A stretch of DNA of 64,000 nt from Lottia gigantea (Eukaryota; Mollusca; Gastropoda; Lottiidae), in assembly GCF_000327385.1 (NCBI RefSeq), contig NW_008709716.1:1624059-1688058 (forward strand). Reading direction: 5' to 3'. The position numbers and the translations under genes are program-made. Shown here piece after piece: positions 23,966 to 38,900 of the stretch. Below the pieces are notes generated by a model that was given only the letters and a program-made list of their open reading frames with translations, searched no databases and was not told the origin of the DNA. Within the stretch, counting starts at the first letter, position 1, and each line of letters begins with the position of its first letter.

Positions 23966-26900
23966 CTGAAATCAATTTTCAAACTTCTTGCATTTTAGAT
24001 AATTAAGTTATTATACAAATGTTAAGTTTAATTGATAAGAGCTTATCTTAAGCTACTGGCACTTACTTCGGATCACAGAAGCTTTATTTGGATATAGTTA
24101 TATAATTTGTGTTTGTACCTCAAGTTGTCGAACTGAGATACGTAAATCAGATTCATTAAATTCATATGGTATATTCCAACCTAGTGGACCAAACTTCCTT
24201 CTTTCTTGAACCAAAGCATGAAAAAAGCACAATCCAAATAAAAGCTTTTCAAATTCCTGCAAAGTAAAAAAAATAATATCAATATTACATTTGCATCGAA
24301 TTCAACACAATTTTTGGATTGTATAACCTTTAAGAATTTAGCAACAATATTATTATAGTATGATTAATGATAATAAACATAATTTATGATACATAATGCT
24401 TTAAATGTGTTCTAGAACAACTGTAGTAGACTCACCTTTGGTTTGTTACTACTATGGAAGAACATTGGATCAGAAATAGGATCATTGAGATAGGATCTCA
24501 GTAGATTGGCACGCAGACCTTTTGGTGGTTCATTGGTCATTTTAACACCATTTTGTAAGACTGAGACGGGAAATACTGAAGATGGGTAACTTGTTAACCA
24601 TAATCTAAATGAATTCTTGGTTTTAGTCTGGTCAGTTATTACCTAAAATAGAAATGTTTATAAACATTAATTTTCAAATTTTATACAGTTGACATTTCTG
24701 GCTAATTTACAATTACAATTCTTGTAAAATTGAGAAAATATTTAATTTAGCATTTAAATTCTTAAAATACTTACAGATTCACAAATTCTTTCAAGTTCTG
24801 GTAGCCAAGAAGCAGCAAGATGACAATTCTGTAAAACCACCCAGGTACCTTTCTCCAATGCCTAAAAAATATATATATTTTTAACCCCTAATATAAGTGG
24901 TAAGTATGATTATAAAAAATAATACATCAAATGAGTTAAAACAATATGATTTGACATAAACTTTTGAATACCCTTTTCTTAATACTTCATCTGTGTTTCC
25001 ACAGGCAATACAATGCATTTTTTTTATTTCTAGAGTCTTGTGGACCTCTATTCTAACATCTGGACTATAGCTTGTCAGTATTTAGTATATCACCTCTAAA
25101 ATCATCTTCTCTGCAATAGGACCTTGACCTTGTCCTAATGATATAGTTTGTAAGCCTTTATTACCCATTCCTATAATAGAATATATAGTCGGTGAATTGA
25201 AATTATGTCATGTTATAAACCAAAAGATTTGGATTGATCCTTTGCTAGGATTATTATTATCATGCAGAGTCTGTTATTATGAAGCTGTCAACCAATTATT
25301 TTGCAAAGATAATGTCCATATCAAGCAACATCTAATGTTTAAAAATATCCTTTTAATTATTAATTTTGGTTATTACTTGAACTTTACTTCATAACAGTCA
25401 AATCAGTAGTAAAGTAAAAGATATATCACCATACGGTTGTCATAGAGCAATTTTATATGTGAAATATGGTGAATTCTAAAAGTAGCTTATACCCTGAAAA
25501 ATGCAATCTTCATTACATGAATACTTATTTTATTTCATTTGACAGCACCTCTGTAACAATACTAAAATTACTTTGTAAACAAATGCGTAGTAAAATATTT
25601 TAATATTTTAATATAATATGTTTATATTTATCATCAATATTTAATGATACAAGGTGCAAAACAATGTCCTTCAAAACAAAACACATTGTGAGTTATGGTG
25701 AATTGAATAATTTTACTACCAGTGTGAATTCCTCAAACTTACTATCTGTCAATAGCTGAAATATAAACCTTGGGAACTGAAATTGACACTTTTAAAATGA
25801 CAATTGTTATATATGTAGTTATGAATAAATGATGAATAAAATGTTTGCATTGTATCATAAAATGGTATATATTATCCTCAAGAATCAAATTTTATAAATT
25901 CATAAGGAATTGACTCTATAAAATATCTGATGTTACAAAACTGTTATTCTTAAATATTGTTAAAATTTTCATCTAAAAGAAAAATAATAAATTTCTTTAA
26001 AATTCTTGTTAAAATACATGGTAAATGTAAATGATAATATAAACAATAAGAATTACCCTATTATTTTAGATTAAAAATATTGTTAGGTCTCAATTTTTCT
26101 ACATCAAATACGTATATATCTAATGATTATAACCCTAACCTTAATAAATATATCAAATGGTTAAAGGACTATGTTTTATAATCTATGGGGTAAGAAGCAG
26201 CATATATATGGTTATTTCAACCTACTCTTGGCTTCTTCATGGGGATCATCTACTGGTAGAACAGACATTCTACGATTTCTAGCTACCTGTTTAGGCTTTG
26301 TTTTTTTTTCAACTTTCTTAGATTCAATGATACCTAAATATTCAGGAAAGAATAAACTGTGACATGTATCATTTGAAAATAGTAAGATAACTATCATATT
26401 ACTTTCTGTTGAAGCTGAGAAAATGATAAAATGAGCTGCAATTTCGATTTAAAAATGTATTTAAAGGGGTTCACAAGAAGTTTTCAAGTCTGTGTATATA
26501 TATAGGAACTTCTATAGCTTCTTCTAGTATCTCTGTTTTTGTACATTGAAGTTTCAGGTGTCAACTATACACAATCTAGGATTATAAAACCTCTTTTGTT
26601 GCACCACATCATTGAAAGGAGAATGCTATACATTTCATTTATTGTCGTAAGGGATGCTAGTAGCTGTAAGATAATCTCCAATGACAATACAATAATCTCT
26701 AACAAAATCAGCCAACTGCAATTCAATATTCAAGCAACATTTCAAATAAATCTTAAATCTATGTAAGTGTATTACCTTTTTCTTCAGCAAATCTGAATAG
26801 ACCAGCCATTGGGTCAGCACCAGGAGACAACACGAATATTAATGGTGAATAACAATTAGAATCTTGATAACATAATGATAAATCAAATGTAGGTGGTTCA

Positions 26901-29900
26901 ATATATATCTGACCCATTCTCTCAGCTATATATTTCTGAATTGCTGGTACCATCTGAATAGGGAGTAACAGCAATAAGAGCAATAAAAAATAATAATTCT
27001 CTGATGTACGTATACGTACAAATTTTATATGCAGTTACTGGGGTATTGTTTGTAAAACTACTGGATTCTTTTCAAATTTTCCCTTTTTAGAGGTAAACCA
27101 TACAATCAAAAGATTAGATGACATCATCAAAAATTTGAAACTCTTGGACACCAAAAGTGCCTTCACTAGACTACATTTACTAAATCATCATTAGTGAAGA
27201 TGCTTTTTATGAGGATTATCCACTTGTCTATCAAGACTTGCATTATAATTTCTACTTTATTAATATTTTCCTTACTTTATCAGGTCTGAGACATCTTAAA
27301 ACTATCAATTCCTCTAGGTTTGTAAGACAATCACACCAGGGTAGTGGTAATGTTTCTAGATGAGGTGTTGCTGAATCATAGATCTTTTTCCAATCATCTA
27401 ACTGTAATAGTAAACATGATTCACAGAATACAACAATCCTAAAATAGGTCATCACTATAGTACACAGTTCTATAATCATTTCAGTTCACTTCTAAATTAG
27501 TATCGGGATCTGAATGGCTCAGTAAGTTAGATCCTTGCTTGCTAATGCAACGGTCCTGAATCAATCCTGGTATGGGCCAAGATATTAATTTTGGATTTTT
27601 CTACCCAGGCTCCACCTAACAGTGATGCAGGTTAGAAAAGCTGACATGGAAAACACGTCTTGTTATATGGATGGGACAATAAAGGAGGCCCAATGTGTAA
27701 CTGTAAATGTACGTACATGTTTTTGAAAGTGATCCATAAATCCTGTAAATGCCTTCATAGATGAAGCTCTGACAATCTCAGCCCATGATTTATCAGCTAA
27801 CCATGATGATGCTGGGTTGGGGAAAGGATTTTCTAGAGCTACACCACCAGTCAATAAAAACCTCCAACTCTGATCATTGATGTCACCTCTAGTTAAAAAA
27901 ATTATATAAATATTCTACTATGATGAGGTTTACTGGTACAATTGATTTATTTACAATAAGCAAGTGCTATAGATATTTACTGACTTATGCTCCAATCTTG
28001 CTTAGTTTAACCCAATAAAGATTGTGAGAAATTCTGAAGGAGAGAATTATGGAAAATATCATAATTTTAGCAAGATCCTATACTTACCTTCCTTTTTCCA
28101 GCCCAATACACAGTAGGAATGAGAATAGTAATTTATCTTTTTCAAATAGAGAACGGCACACATTTTTATAAATACTATATGTAAGATGTTCTCTCAGATT
28201 ATTTATTCTTTCCCACAGTTCATCTGATTTATCACTGTTCAGTATTGACTGAAATTAAAATATCCAGAATATTAAAATAGTTCATAATTCTTCGTAAAGG
28301 CTCTAAAATCAATGAGAATATTTCACCTCATTAAGGCAAAGACCTTCAAATATGCTTTAATTAACATTTATCTGCTGAAGTTTTCATAGCAGAAAGTCTT
28401 CGAAATCATATTCATTAATGTGCAAGCAAATTTGTTTAACCAGATTTGTTAACAAATCAAATTACCTGATGATACAAGTTTATAAACCAAGCCAATGAAT
28501 ACTGATACATAGGATCGATATTAGCTAAATCACTGATAGTAAAAAATAGTATACTTCCATGATGAGCAATCTACAAATATAAAATCACGTTCAAGAGTGA
28601 AAATGATCATAAAAATGCTGTTAATGTCATTACTGTGCAACATTTGACCAATAGACTTCATCTAACTAGTACAGAGGTAATTAATATAGACAGTAAACAG
28701 TCCAACAGTTGTAGTCCATTTTTTTATCATGTCTTTTTTTAAATATGTGACAGTCACATAAATATCAATTTGTCTGCATTTAGTCAAATTAAATTTTGCT
28801 GTTTCAGAGTGGTCAAATAGTAACCAAATTCTATAAAAATATCTGTGAATCCAGGAGAATATGTGAAGTAAAAACATCAGATACTTACTGGTTTATATCC
28901 ATTTCTAACTGTATCTATTTCAGATTCTGTTTCTGATGCTATTTCTTGTTTCTGTGAAATTTCTTCAGATAGAATTTTACTGGATGATAAAATATTGATG
29001 GCTGTTTCATCTTCTAAAATATTACCCTACAAAACAATACAGATATAACAATTAATAACCCTAGTCTAAATCAAAGAAATTGACAAAGAAACTTTTCATC
29101 AATGTTATTAAATTCAATGAAGACTGAGGAATAACATAATTCGACTAATTTTTTTCAAGAAAAGGAAGACAATTATTACTACAGGTATACCTGAGATGAT
29201 GAAAGAACTTCTAGTATTTTATCCTCTATTTCTTTTAATTGACGTTTATTTGCAGCACTTTCTACAATCAACTGGTTTTTCTTTTCTTCTAATTCTGGCT
29301 TCTCTTTAGCGGCTACAATACCTAGTAACTGATCTTCTAAACCTAATGGTGTGATCATAAAGTTTAATAATGTCACCTAGAAAATAGGGAATGTATAATT
29401 ACCATAATGCAAATACAACTGTTATAGTGTTAAACAAACATTCCAATAAAAATTACCATAATTCTTAAGATAGCATGCCAGGCAAGGTGACAAACGCCCA
29501 CTACCAACTGTCAGAACTTATAACAAAGTCTGTAAAGGTTTAATATGTGAAACCAATCATCCGATTGTTACTAATTTCAAACTTTACTGAGATCTTATAC
29601 CAAGTTTCATCAAGATCGAATAAAAAATGTAGTCTCTATCAGGCCTACAAGCCAAATTAGACACATTGAATTAATTCAAGGGCCATAACTCCAAAACCAT
29701 TCATCCAATTATTACCATTTTTATACGCCCACATCTCTCTATGTGGACGGATATTGTCGGCATCCCTCTCCGTCGGTCGGTCCGTCTGTAGGTTGGAGAA
29801 AGTTTAGTTTACTTCTGATTAAATTTAGGGCTTTTTCAAGATTTAGGCCTCTTATGTCAGTTTTGAGGAGTTATCCCCCTTTAACCTCTATACACTAAAT

Positions 29901-32900
29901 GCTTCTATCATCAATTGCTTGTAAACAGTCTAAAAACTAGAGTGTTTGAAGGAATCAAATGAAATTTGGTATGTGCATACATATTCATGAAACGAAGATC
30001 AAGGTCGAATTTGAGCTATTTTCGATTGTTAGAAGCAGAGTTATTTCCCTTGCCCCAAAACCTTGAATATGCTATTCAACCGATTTTGATGAAACTTAAA
30101 ATAAATGTTTCGTTTTTTTTTTGGTATTCTTGAAGCGATCTTAGCGTTAGGACGTCCTAGGGTCTTAATATCTGTTTTAGGACGTCACAGCATTAAGATC
30201 ATTTCAAGAATACCGGACATGCTGACTTCAATTGAGAAAGAACATAAACAAACACAGCCATTAGAAAACCATTCCAGTATGTTAGACAAATAGACAAACA
30301 ATTATTTAAATCAAGGTATTCAAATCAAAAACATATATTCAATTCAAAAACATATTCACTTACTTTAACAGAGACTTCAGGTAAATAATGAGGATTACGA
30401 AGTCTAGTTGTAATATAAAATGTAAAACCCTGGCTATATTCTATAATGTGTTCACCAAGTCGAATATAATCTAAATTATTCTAAAAACAGATCGAAAATC
30501 GTTTGTTAAATAGAAATTATTAAATGTTTCTAAGAACAACAACTACATTATTTGATGAATTGAGGTTCATGTATAGATTAAACCATTTTTTTCATTGTTA
30601 CCTGATTTATCTTTGTAAGATGATTAAATGATATAAATAAATCTAAGCAATATAAACACAATACAGTTCAGAAGACATGATCAATCTTAATCATTTGAAA
30701 ATGAAAGAGATGTATTGATTTAATCAAATATGTAATCATGTATTAAATAGAATACGTGAAGAATTTTTATTTAATGGATGCAATTGTTGATATTAAAAGG
30801 AATTAGAATGGACAACTAGTAAGGATATGTGTGCATATGCATGGAAGGATAATATTTTGAAAGGCTTCTATTGACCAGGCAAGAAATAATGATGAAGGAG
30901 GTTTAGACCTGTCATGCGAATCATACCTGTCACATTTCTGGGGTTTAAATCCCGAAAGAAAAATGTTGATGTGGAAAATATCGTAAGAAAGTACATATGA
31001 AAGAAGAAGAAAATATGATAGATGATAAAGAGTGATATATTGTATACAGGACATTTTGTCAGTGAGAATTATACTGTATCTCAAGTTATATCTACTTACT
31101 TCTCCAGGCTTTAAATCAAAAAAGAGGACATGGATTATTTTATGACTTGAGGACAGTTGCTCAACAGACAGTTGCTCAACAGACAGTTGCTCAACAGACA
31201 GTTGCTCAACAGACAGTTGCTCAACAGACAGTTGCTCAACAGACAGTTGCTCACCATATAAATGAGAAATAAGACAATTGTTCTCCACAATGTTATAACA
31301 TACTTCTTTTCTGTTCTTATCAATTTTTAGACCAATAGCTTTTCACAAAGGTTGGTTTATTGGTGGGACTATGGCTACTTTTCTCAAATGACGGCTCCTC
31401 ATCAATGACAGTAGTCCAGCTGCACAACTTCAGGTAACAGTATTGTTTATAGATATTAATAAAATGGCATATTTAATTATTTACCTGTTTGAATGTTTGT
31501 TTTAATAAAATAGGTTCTAAAATTGGGTCTAATTCTTCACCTACATTCTCTAAGAGACATGGATTACCAAACTACAAAAGTGTACATAAATATCAACCGT
31601 TATATTAGAAAGCAATAATTTTAAGGGGGAACTAGGGCCGAAATTTATTTTTCTTTATTTCAAGGAATAGATGTATGAAACTTTGCATAAATGATGATAG
31701 TGAATATTAAAACACATATGTAGGGAAAAATCTGATGTCAATGGTCGGTTGCCATGGTAACCAAGTAAAAGCCCGAAAATTAGTGATTTCAGGAAAAGAT
31801 GTAGATCTCTGTAACTAATAAGAGCAGGGTATCCATTTTTGACTAGTTATTCTAGATATAATTCTGCATGCAGTAACAGAGAGTTTTTGGTATAATAATG
31901 AAAACTTTTACTTTTGTGGCATGTTTAAAATAGGTCTCAAAAAAATTATTAAAAGTTTTTAAAAATTGACATATTTCTCATTTTTTTCAAATTTTTTTTC
32001 CTAAAAACTCTCTGTTACTGCATAGATAATATATAAATAGAGATAATTGCAAAGTTTCATGCAAATCCATTAAATAGTTTAGGAGATCTAGGTCTCATTA
32101 GGGACATTTGGGTCAAAAAAAGTTATTTGAGAAAAAAAAACAAGTAAGAAATATTGGTTTCAATAAAAACTCATCTTTTTGACAGGTAGATTAAGCCTAT
32201 CATGGACACACTTTTCATTAATAACCAAATCTTGATCAAATAATTAATTTATTACATTTTACCTGCAGACAATTTTCAAGAACTCTGGTATAATTAGGAT
32301 CATTGAGTTTTATTATTCCTAATTTATTCGCCTTTTCCATATTCTTGATCCATTTATTAGCTTGACCTTGTGGATCTATCATTAAGGGCCATCTATTAGC
32401 TGACATCACTATTATAGCATTATCTGTCGAATAACTGTAAAGTATAAACATAAAAAAACACAAAATTTCTTTTTTATCAAACCGAGAACAAAGATTTCAT
32501 AGTCAAGCCTCAAGGCTCGCTTCTCATTCACAGCTATTTATGTCATAAATACATTGCATACTTGGAAAACTTCTGACTTATGTAATATGAAGAGAAACAG
32601 AAAGGCATACTTACTTGTCAACAGGAAGACCTGCTATTTGCCAATCTCTAATTCTTACAGGATCACCTAATATCTTTGATAAAGAGAATACCTCAGATAC
32701 TGGTATACCTTTTTCTTTACACATAGAATACCATTCTTTTAAAGCTTCCTGAAAGTAAAATATACACATTTTAAAAAGCATCAAAGTAAAATATTAAAAT
32801 TTAATATGCACGTAATCTCTATTTAACAATAACCACTGCGTATCATTATTTTTATAATCATCTAGGCTTTTATAGTTGTAAAATACATACCTGTCTATAA

Positions 32901-35900
32901 TCCAAAATAAATGGACCAAGATATGCCACTACACTGGCTGATAATAATACATCACCAACAATATTCATATACGTCTCACTTAATGTATCAACATTCTACA
33001 ATGATATCTTATTAATATTTATCAACAAAAATATTTCATTTACTGAATTTACATGCATACATCTTATATCTTTTTTTTTTTATCTTAGTAGAATATGAAC
33101 AAGAATATGAACTTTGCAATTTAAATTTTATGAAAATTTGGTTTCTGTCTCCTTTTTTCATAGAGTATTATTTTAATTTTTTGGAAGCCCTGATTACTGA
33201 GCATCCTGTTTATTTTCTACTGACCTCAGTCCATCTAACTTTCTCTCCTCCTAAACCACTGATTAACTTGGTAGCTCTTTCAATCTTAATCTTAGTCATC
33301 TCTATATTATCTTCTAGATTCTATAGAATATAAATCATAACAAAGGTTTTAATGTTGGATACAACAAAGGCACTAAAATTCTACAAGCCTGCAGTTCTAA
33401 GTAATTGCAATATTCCAGAAATTCTTCTTGGTTTTATGATGATTATATATGACACATAAGAGAGATCATAAATGACTTTATCTAAGTAGATGGGAATAAA
33501 TAAAATACTAAAAAGTCACCTTTTTTTCAATTTGTTTCTGTTCGAGGTGATCATTTAATGTTTGTAATTTATCAGTAACTTCTTTTAATTCAGCCTGTGT
33601 TTGATGTAATTTAGCCATTTGTTCAGCTAATACTGATTCTGCAGCTTTTAGACTTCGCTGTTTTGGAGCTACTACCTGTAACACATTTCAAAAATTTTGT
33701 TCTTGTGCAATGCAAAACATACAGCACTATGAACATCAGATGATAAAATTAGAATCAATTTCCCCGCTCATTGTTAAAGATTGCAGAAGAATAACTGACA
33801 AAACCCAGCAAAATTATCAGTTCTGAACAAAAAGTAAGAATCAAAATCTTACCTTAATGACACTGTCATAAATATCCATAGCTCTCACCCATTTACATAA
33901 TCCTTCACAAGCTGATGATATATTCTTTATAATAGCTGGGTCAAAATCAGGATTAGAAATGTATTTATCTCTTATTTTCTTCATAATTGTACTGGGTATA
34001 TTATCTTTATCATATTCCCTTAAAGAATCTAAAAACTTCATATCATTTAACATCTGAAATACAAAACAATAGTTTGTTAACACTGCATCAGATATGATGT
34101 TTAATTGAGTAAACACAAAACTAGATGTTCAAACTCTGTGAACATGATCCTTAATTGTTGAAAATTAAAAATAGATTTGAATATGATTAAACATAACATT
34201 TGGACTTACTCTTTTAGAGGCAGGCCAATAGTCTTCAAATGACTTTCCACTAGGATCTGTTTTCCTTTCTGGCCTTATACCCTGTAAATTTTATCATGTA
34301 TACTATAATTCCAAGAATATTTGTCAAATTTGTCTCTGCATACAGCATACTAAAATATTATGTTGATCAATTAGGCTAATGCAATGTGAATTTTTGCTCA
34401 ATAGAATTAAATGGACAAAATGCCTTTGATCAACAGAAAGTACTAAACAAAACAGACATACAATAAAAACCTTCATAATACCTTCATAATACAAACAGAT
34501 TCCATAACCAGTTTGACTCCTTGTGGTGGATTAGTCATTGTTTTAACTATAGTAATATCATTTTGTTTTAATGTATTGAGTGCAGCAATAGCAGCATTTA
34601 AAGCAGGCATAGCAACGGCTAATTTCTCCTCGCATTCAACCTTCAAATAAATCAAAACTATTAGTAGAGGTTATAATGAATTTGACAAAAAGGAAAGGTA
34701 TGCTTGGAGTAAAAATGGAGAAAATGGCATCATTGGATAGAATCAAGACCATAGATCATAACTAATAGAAAAACTGATCCAAAAACCAGCAAATTTGCAA
34801 AAAATTGACCAGTCTAAGGCAAGTCCTGGTTTTTTAATATGTTGAAGATTATATTTTTTTAAATCAACCTTAATAGATTTAGCTTCCATAGCTGATTTAT
34901 TAGCAACAGCTTCATCTTCTTCTACAATCTTCTTCTTAGCTTCAACTTCCACTGTCTCTTCTTCAATAATAGCTATTAATTCTTCAGTCTCTTTACTCGT
35001 TTCTATTAATTTGGGTTGGAGATCTAATAATTCACTCTGCATAACACTGATCTAAGAAAATCAAGTAAGAAAGGTTTACTAATAAAACAAAAAACAATGG
35101 AAATGTTATTTTTCGAACTAATCTACAAGGGTAAATTTTAAATAATGTACACCATCCTAAAAATTACTTGTTCCATATAAGACATCATTGACACTCACCT
35201 GTTGTTCAGAAAATTCCAGCTTTTCTAATCCAACCATATATCTATTCTTTAACGTCAATATTTCTAATCGTTTTTTATTCAGTAAGTTTTTAAAGGTCTT
35301 AATCAATTCTAAATATGATGTTGGTGTTACATAATTTCTTCTTCTCATGGTATCAAAGTATCTGATGGAAACATAGAATATATTGTACAATACAGCCTGC
35401 TGACATAATATATATCAAGGGAAATAATTACTGTGTCAAGGGAATTAATTGTTGTGACAAGGGAGGTAATTTGCTGTGTCAAGGGAGATAATTTCATGAA
35501 TCAAGGGAGATAATTTGTAAAAATGCTGAATCTGGTATTTTGTTTTGGTAATATAAATGTGGATTGCTTTATAATAAAATTGTATAAATATACAATATAA
35601 TGAATATATGAAATCTGACTCACTGTTCTGACAATGCTCTGACACTCTGATGAAAATGTTTACACATAACAACAGTCTCTTCTCTTACTTCTTGTGTCAT
35701 TTCAACATCATCTAGAAAGTTATTGGCCACCAATTCTAGTGCATCTTCTGGCCATGCCTAACGAAGTGAATGAAAGTAAAACTACACTGCAACATACGTT
35801 TTTTTGCACATGAAAAAGATATCAGCAGACAGACAGATATGGTCTTTAGCGTTTAAATCTCAAGAGTATAAGACAGATCTCAAAACCCAAGGCCATATGT

Positions 35901-38900
35901 TTCCAGATAAATATGATCTTTGACAGTATGATGAAGACAGTTCAATATCTGATTCCTGGGAATTCCAAAGTCAGGAGGTGTAACCTCAGAGACCTTAATG
36001 AATAAAGGCCAACAAAACTAAATATGAAACCTCATTACAAAAAAGAACTGTCGAAATTACGAAAAAGTACCTTAAACCAATCAATGGTACAACAGTTTAT
36101 CAAAGAGGGAAACATTCTCAATCTATTTCTGAAGGCATCACCAATAGGACTAAAGGCTAATACCACATGTAGATTGCGACGAACTCTCTCAATAAATTTA
36201 TTATACATATTTAAAGCTGTTAATTCTATTTGGAGATTCTCTTGTTGACAAACTACCATCATCTGAAAGTAAAAATTGGGTTTATTATTCTTCAAGCCAA
36301 AATCAAGTTTGAGAGTTTTCCATTTTTAAATTGAGCCATTTCAAAACTCTTATTTAGACAACCTGCATAAACTAGACCTTGGAACCACTGAGTGGTTATT
36401 AATGGACTAACTGATATTACTTTTGTATTAAACAACCTCACCCTTTCAATGATTTCAAGTCTCTCTTCATTTTCATATAAATTAGGAATATCTCCTGTAT
36501 TTAATATCATATTAACATCCTCTAGAAATGACTCATCCTGTAAATATAAAAGTGTACTTATATTCAAAAATAATATACAGATACATTATATTTGCTTGTT
36601 TAGAAAATAAGATAAACCAACATGGGATTTAACTTAACAGAAACTGTAGTTAAATATATATTTCTATTTATATTTGAGCTAACTTGACAGAATAACATCT
36701 AACTCCTATTATATAATTGAATACCTTTATTTGATGATCTCCAAATAAAAAGACAGTTGATATTCCTTCATATCCTGCTCTTTTCATCATTTTCCTTAAA
36801 TCATCTCTCCATTCTACTGCTGTATAATTCTTAGTTATTTCAATTTGAAATACTTCAAAATCAGCCATAAAGGCAGCTAATCTGGTGGCGCTTTGTCTTC
36901 CACTACCTCCAATGCCTGTAATATATCATATAGGTCCAAGCTATTAGAAGAACAGAAAACATGAATAATGGTGTCTATTTCCTTTGAAAATATCAGAATT
37001 CATTTCATTATTATTTCAAAACCCACTATCAACAGGCTATCAAGAGTAGTTTCCATAATGAAGTCTAATAAGAATTAAAGGACAAAAACTACTTACCAAC
37101 TAACAAACAATGTCCATTGGGTTGTTTTAAAACACGACTTATTCGAGAAATATGTTCAATAGCAAATCTGAACATAACCAAGTCCATTGGAGCCTTAGTC
37201 ATAACATTATAATCTTCTAAATATGATTCCATTGTCTGCAAAATAAATATAAATTGTCAATTTACAGGTCTTTTACAACTGAATTGTTGGAAATCCAAAA
37301 ATGCTTTAATTCTTGTAATCACTCCAGCAATAATATAATAACTATCACATATATGTTCTGGTAAGTGGTAAGATATTCGAATAAGCATGTTTAACCTAAA
37401 AATTTATTTACGTTACTGCTGTAATAAGGATTTAATTATGTCTTTGAAAATACTTTTTTGTAAATATATTCCTTTTTATTGCGAATGGATAATCTTTATA
37501 GATGTACCATCTGATCTCAATTCAGCCAGAAATCAAATAACATGCCCTTACCTCTCTCAATTCATCAATATCCATGATTTCATCATAGACTTTACTTTCT
37601 TCTTTCTTAGCCATAAAATCACCAAATAGTAAACTTCTTAAATTGTCATCTGACACTACTTTACCAGCCTCAGCTAGATGACCAAACAATGTATTAAATT
37701 TCTCTTTAAAATGTACCTCTACACATGCCTGAAATGTTTACAATGGTTTCCAGAACTGAAGCATGTTTTGAACTTGTTGATCACTGTTTTTCCAAAATTT
37801 CGTTAGCTACCATGACCGAAAACTTTAACATATAATGCAATTGCCATACCACACGTTTATTGTAATTTAAGAGGACTTTCAAACATTATTGATATCCAAC
37901 ATCTGTCATGTTAATGGAAAATATTCTTTCAAATTTAGCAAAATGTCTTAATAACACACCTCTTGAAATAACGGAAAGTTACCTTTATCATTTTGAAGAA
38001 ATTTTTCCTATCTTGGTCATCAACCAATCTATCATAGAAAACTCTATAAACTTCATGTACCCATAGTCTAGCTATCTTCTGATTCCCCTCTACACCTTCT
38101 GGTACTACATAAGGTTTTAATAATAAAACACCCTACAAATAATATCAATATTATTACAGCCATTAATGATATCTTTCAATTTTTCACTCATTGAATCTTA
38201 AATGATTTACCTGTATAACTCTGGAAAAATCTCGTAAATTGAATAAATAATGCGATTTAGATGGAGTAGGTAAAAATGTAGAAATTGCATTCTCAAACAT
38301 CTCTATTGTGGCACCAACTATAATCTGGAAATATAAGAGATTACTTTAGATTATGAACATGTTTCAGTTAAGATGTATATGGACAAACATGTATATGTAA
38401 TTTGAATCTAGATGTAAATAGTATCTAGTGCTTTAACAGACGAATAGAGTTATGATACAGTAACTACCGTCTTCAGATAAATATCATTAGTTCAAAATGG
38501 TCTTACCCTGGAATATCTTCTTAAAGAGGTCTCAAAAGATTTAAAATGCCAGTCACTTATTGGTGAGAATATATTCTTCATGGTCTCTTCATCAAAACTT
38601 TCAATGCCAATTATATTAAAATGACGTAAGAATCTTGGAGTGACTTTGTTTCTTCCACCACCAGGGGGTCCCATTGCTGCGACCATTATAATATCTACTA
38701 TTTGGAGAACAGATGTATCTTTTCTGTAATATAGGAATCATTTTCAAATCTAAGCAATTCTTCGGCACTGGTCATTCTATTAGGATAAATAGTGTTTAGG
38801 GCTTAATTAGATATAAAAAAATCAACAAGAAACAGCTTTTATAGTATGTTTTGTTAGACACTTTACCAGCAAGTGTTGAAGATATTTTCTTGTCTTGGGA

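Noticed and set aside
27507-27580. tRNA gene
   Set aside because: A and B boxes are present, but the cloverleaf does not close and a SINE body follows.
30924-30934. 11-bp candidate micro-exon with GTATGA donor in the AAA5 intron
   Set aside because: It would break the reading frame of the phase-0 intron.
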